Assembly: GCF_003369915.1 (NCBI RefSeq)
Contig: NC_046675.1
Location: 8,246,001-8,310,000 of the forward strand
Length of the DNA: 64,000 bases
Direction: 5' to 3'
Source of the DNA: Drosophila miranda
Lineage: Eukaryota > Arthropoda > Insecta > Diptera > Drosophilidae
Positions within the stretch are counted from its first letter, which is position 1; every line of letters begins with the position of its first letter. The position numbers and the translations under genes were made by a program. Positions 60,312-64,000 of this stretch are shown piece after piece. Under the pieces are notes generated by a model. The model made no database searches. It was not told the origin of the DNA and saw only the letters and a program-made list of their open reading frames with translations.

Positions 60312-61039
60312 ATACCCTTTGGCGATTGATTGTTGCCAAATTAAAAATAAATAATCAGTTTTTAAATTTAAAAAACAAATAAAGAAATTTAATAGAATTC
60401 ACTTTTGAATACGATCCACATTTAAATGAAATAAATATGGTATAAATTTTTATAGGAATTATAATTAATTTAAATATAAGATAAATTTATTTTGTATAAA
60501 AAATAAATTTATTTTGTATAAAAAATAAATTTATTTTGTATAAAAAATAGATTTATTTTATTTATTAAAATTTATATTTTAAATATGAAATATATTTATT
60601 TTAATCATTAAAATATTTATTTTTAATTAGAAATATATTTATTTGAATTATGAAATTTATTTCATACAAAAATTTTCATTTAATGTCAAAATGTAAGGAA
60701 AAAACATTTTCTTTTCATAAATTTTAGACCATTTTTCGTTTAAAAAATTGTAAAAAATAATGAAATAAAATCACGCTTATAAAAATTAGCCAATCTTATA
60801 GAAAATTGATTAATTTATCGAATAAAAATATAATTTTTCTTTTGAAAATCGCAATGCAAAAGCCCTTAAAACAGGAGTAAACTGAACCGACATTGTAGTT
60901 TTCACTCTATATATTAAATATTGTAAATATTAAAACTCCAAAGCTTTTCCCAATGGCTGTATAGTGCAACGTTTGATTGAATTCAAGCTCCCATTGATCA
61001 TTGGTTTGTTGTCCTCCGATGCTACCCTTTTCAAGGGTA
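60312..61039. repeat. AT-rich island framed by ATACCCTT and AAGGGTAT
   Basis: ATACCCTTT at 60312-60320 and the fold-back TACCCTT-TTC-AAGGGTA at 61023-61039 frame about 700 bp that is mostly AT-rich. Three exact 22-bp tandem units (start ATAAATTTATTTTGTAT) lie at 60481-60546, with a partial fourth. The framing inverted motif suggests a mobile-element remnant, but no coding part is seen. Confidence 0.45.
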
Positions 61040-62391
61040 TAACAACCATCAAAACAACAACCGCAAAACGCCTGACAGAATCTGGGCGGGGCAGGGTAGT
61101 GCCCATTGACAGCAGGGGGTGGGGGGGTGGCAGGGGGAAGCTGGGTGTGGAGACCAAGACTGAAGTTGAAGCTGAAGCTGGAGCCACTTCCACTTGCGTG
61201 CGCTCTGCACGCTTCAGCTTCAATTGTTTGCATTAAAATTGCACTTCAACTTCGACAAATGCAACAACATCAACAACAACAGGCAACAACAACAACAACA
61301 ACAACAGCAGAAACATCAGTGGCAAAAACGAGGAAAGCCACAACAGAAACAAAGCTGTCGCTGCTGGCAGCAGCTGATGGAACCACAAAAAACTCCTCTT
61401 CTCCCCTTTCGACCGTGGCTAAAATAGCATAACAAAAATCGTTTTGATAAAATGAAAAGAAGCGAACGAAATGAGCAGAACGAAGGCAGGGGCAAAAGGC
61501 AAAGATTGCGGTTCTTTCTGTGCTGTTTTGCCGTTGCAGCTTTTAAGTAAATATGCAAATAAAAACAAGATAGAAGGATACGCGATAATCGACTATAAGA
61601 TATCCAGTAAATGGCAAAAGCACAAAAAAAAAAACCAAAAAAATTTACTTAATTTCTTCTACAATTAGCCATTAGCGATCGGTAGGATTGATCATGAAGA
61701 TAGTACAGTAGAAACCCCCTTCAAACCCCCCTAAGAGTACGTGGTATTCAGATGAGTAGTTGGCAGCCAAGAGAACAGCCACAGCAACAGCCAAGAGAAC
61801 AGCAACAGCATCAACATATCAGCCACAGAAGCAACAGAGATACAGAGAGAGAGAAAAAAAGCAAGAAAACAGTCAAATCGGAGTGACATGATGGCTAAAT
61901 GATACGGCCATCGAAAAGAGCAGAAAACTATGAACAGATCCTTCAGTGGCCAGAAAACGGGAAATTTCACTTCAGTTGGAAGCAGAGTGGACCAGAGTGG
62001 AGTGGAGTGGAGTTTAGTGACAGTGAAATGCTGTTGCCATCAATGACAAATGTCAATCATATTTTTGAACAGGCAATCCTCCACCCGAGAAGCTTTGCAT
62101 TTATTTGGAATGGTTTGTCAGACAAAAAGGAAAACAGACACCATCAAGCGACTGTCTGTTCAGCAAAGTAATCCGACAAACGTGGGAGGACTCGTCGACG
62201 TACTCGTACTTGTTTCTGTATCATTTGATTAGCTTGATTGTTTGTGTTTTGTACTCCCCGTTGACAGTTATTCAAGAAATTTGATCTTTATTTTTTTAGT
62301 TTTCTGTAAGAATTAGCCGAAGAAATTCAACAGAAAGCTTTCTAAAGGGATCAGAAAAAGAATAATAAATAATCAAAGAATAAAGAAAGAA

Positions 62392-62500
62392 TAATAAATA
62401 ATAGTAAAAGAATAATAAACAATAAAAGAATAATAAATAATAAAAGAATAATAAATAATAAAAGAATAATAAATAATAAAAGAATAATAATAATAATAAA
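62392..62500. repeat. 18-bp AT minisatellite
   Basis: The unit AAAAGAATAATAAATAAT is repeated about five times; the G positions 62410, 62428, 62446, 62464 and 62482 show a strict 18-bp period. Because 18 is divisible by three, the minus strand stays open and translates as a repeated Tyr/Leu/Phe peptide, which is not taken as a gene. Confidence 0.85.
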
Positions 62501-64000
62501 TAATACAAATAATAATTAAATTATTTTTGTGAATAAATAACCCAACAAAACCAAAATATTAAGAAGAATTTCATCACAAAAAAAATATTCTCTATAGGCA
62601 TTTAACAGATATCGAAGGGGATCTTGCAAGTGCTAAAAAGGTCAAAATAAGACGGATTTTCCAAATCATTTTTCTACTATAAAGTAGCTCTTGATAGGCC
62701 CTACAATTAGTGCCGTTTTCCTTTTCGAGAAATTCGCTTAGGCCAAAAATATAAGTGGCCTTTAAATCAAACTCAAATTTCAGCAAAAATGAGGCAGTAT
62801 ATTAATCCCAATTTCCGATAAATGTGGTTCATGGATGTACCCTTAAAATAGTTTAGGTAGTAGTAGTTTTTATTAAATTTAATTGAAGCCTCTGTCGCAC
62901 GGGACACACATTACTTGGCTTTCTAACAGTACAACCGATATTGAGCAAATTTTCTTGGAATTTTTGTCGGTAGTTCAATATGTTATAGAGACTTTGAGGA
63001 ACAACTTTTATCAAGAATCCACTTTCTTACAGGAGAAAAAATAAATATATTTCTCAATCAATTCACAAAGTTCCAATTGATTGCTTCATTAGGTCTGAGG
63101 CTTTGAGATACACAGATTCTTGTGTGAGGAATTAAACCTTAAAGTAACCCAATTCAATATTTGCTGGCAATCATCTCTGACACAACCCCCTCGGCCAGTA
63201 CATATATCAATCTCCAGGACCAAGACACTGTGCTCCTTTGTCAAACATCAAATTTCAGGCAATCCAATCCCCTATGGGCCGACCATCATCAATGTACATA
63301 CGAGTACAATGTTTATTCCACAAAACATTTTCATTATAGGATATTCTATGTAGTTGTTGCTGTTGCTGTTGTTGCACATCTTCCAAGTGTCATTTATCTT
63401 GTTCAAGTTTCAATTTTGGGGAAACTATTGACATTTGATTCGCTTCCCTTTATATTTCCCGCCATCCATTCTGTCAACTTGAACTTCAACTGCAACTGCA
63501 ACTGCAACTGAAAGAAGGAAGCGAAGGGCCCATCTAGCACAAAAGCCAAAAAGGAAGTCAATGTATATACAATTTTTAAGCGCTTCATGGAGTTTTTTTG
63601 ATACAAGAAAACGAGAACTTTTGGCCATGGCAACTTCCTTTTTCCGGCATCAAACTCCTCTTGATGCTCGACGTCTGGACCGCATTTTCCTCATCGCTCG
63701 TCTCCTCATCGTCCTTGTTTTCTTTTTGTCATAGAAACGAAATGGAGGGAAACTTTACTAACTGCTTGGAAATTATGAAAAGTTTTTTCCCGCCCCCTCC
63801 CCCCGCGCCACTCGAGCTGCAACTGAGAAGGAGGAGGAGAAGGAGCAGCAAGGACCAGGACCCAGACCCGGACCCGGACCAAGAGGTGGCACTGTGGAAC
63901 TGTGTTAATGTTTTTGCATTCATGTCCGCTGCAATGTAATCCAATCAAACTTCATTATTATAATGCTGTCAACTGAAGCGCATGCAAAAATCTGCCAGAC

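Larger units (their letters stand above)
46795..64000. other. Gene-free, repeat-rich stretch to the right edge
   Basis: No credible coding exon is recognised. The stretch alternates moderate-GC sequence with AT-rich islands (about 46930-47400, 48700-48960, 54780-55380, 60310-60930 and 62280-62560). It also has many CA, TG, GA and GTT microsatellites and several local duplications listed separately. The long frames seen here are low-complexity. It is probably regulatory or intronic DNA of the Ig receptor, or of a gene beyond the edge. Confidence 0.45.

Noticed and set aside
62296-62508. Minus-strand frame of repeated Tyr/Leu/Phe
   Set aside because: A translation of an 18-bp minisatellite that stays open because the period is a multiple of three.
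1-64000. CRISPR arrays, bacterial operons, tRNA or rRNA genes
   Set aside because: The direct repeats are microsatellites or local duplications, gene structure is eukaryotic with spliceosomal introns, and no tRNA A/B-box pair or rRNA-like stretch was recognised.

Overview
The window reads as Drosophila euchromatin: short introns of about 55-90 bp with GT-AG ends, compact genes on both strands, Bomanin-type immune peptides (known only from Drosophila relatives) and abundant CA/CAG/AT microsatellites. The species cannot be fixed from sequence alone; drift of the intergenic DNA and the repeats would suit a non-melanogaster species, but that is a guess.

Left third (1-18.7 kb). Two small immune-type genes lie head to head around a 0.94-kb spacer with kappaB-like and GATA sites: a bicipital Bomanin-like gene (2193-2603, minus) and a Bomanin-like gene with a glycine-rich tail (3542-3946, plus). 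A four-exon gene on the minus strand (7945-10558) encodes a secreted cysteine-rich protein of the 27-kDa hemolymph glycoprotein/DUF1397 type. An internally deleted mariner copy sits at about 11.9-12.1 kb. The mitochondrial ribosomal protein gene mRpL11 (13005-13716, plus) and the rRNA-processing gene Rrp36 (13784-14643, minus) converge tail to tail. A seven-exon TMEM26-family membrane protein follows (16167-18423, plus).

Middle (18.7-36 kb). A SERAC1-type serine hydrolase (coding 24326-26765, plus) probably has its promoter and a non-coding first exon near 19 kb. It converges on a large immunoglobulin-superfamily receptor (30860-35584, minus): four Ig domains, FN3-like domains, one transmembrane segment and a long low-complexity tail. 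Its signal-peptide exon is not next to the rest and should lie further upstream. A possible small coding exon (27754-27998, minus) sits between the two 3' ends.

Right (36-64 kb). About 28 kb almost free of genes, probably the first intron or upstream control region of the Ig receptor. It holds one convincing small gene, a 62-residue secreted peptide (46606-46794, minus), many microsatellites, several AT-rich islands, local tandem duplications and a recurring ACCCTT/AAGGGT fold-back motif. No rRNA, tRNA, CRISPR or viral gene was recognised.
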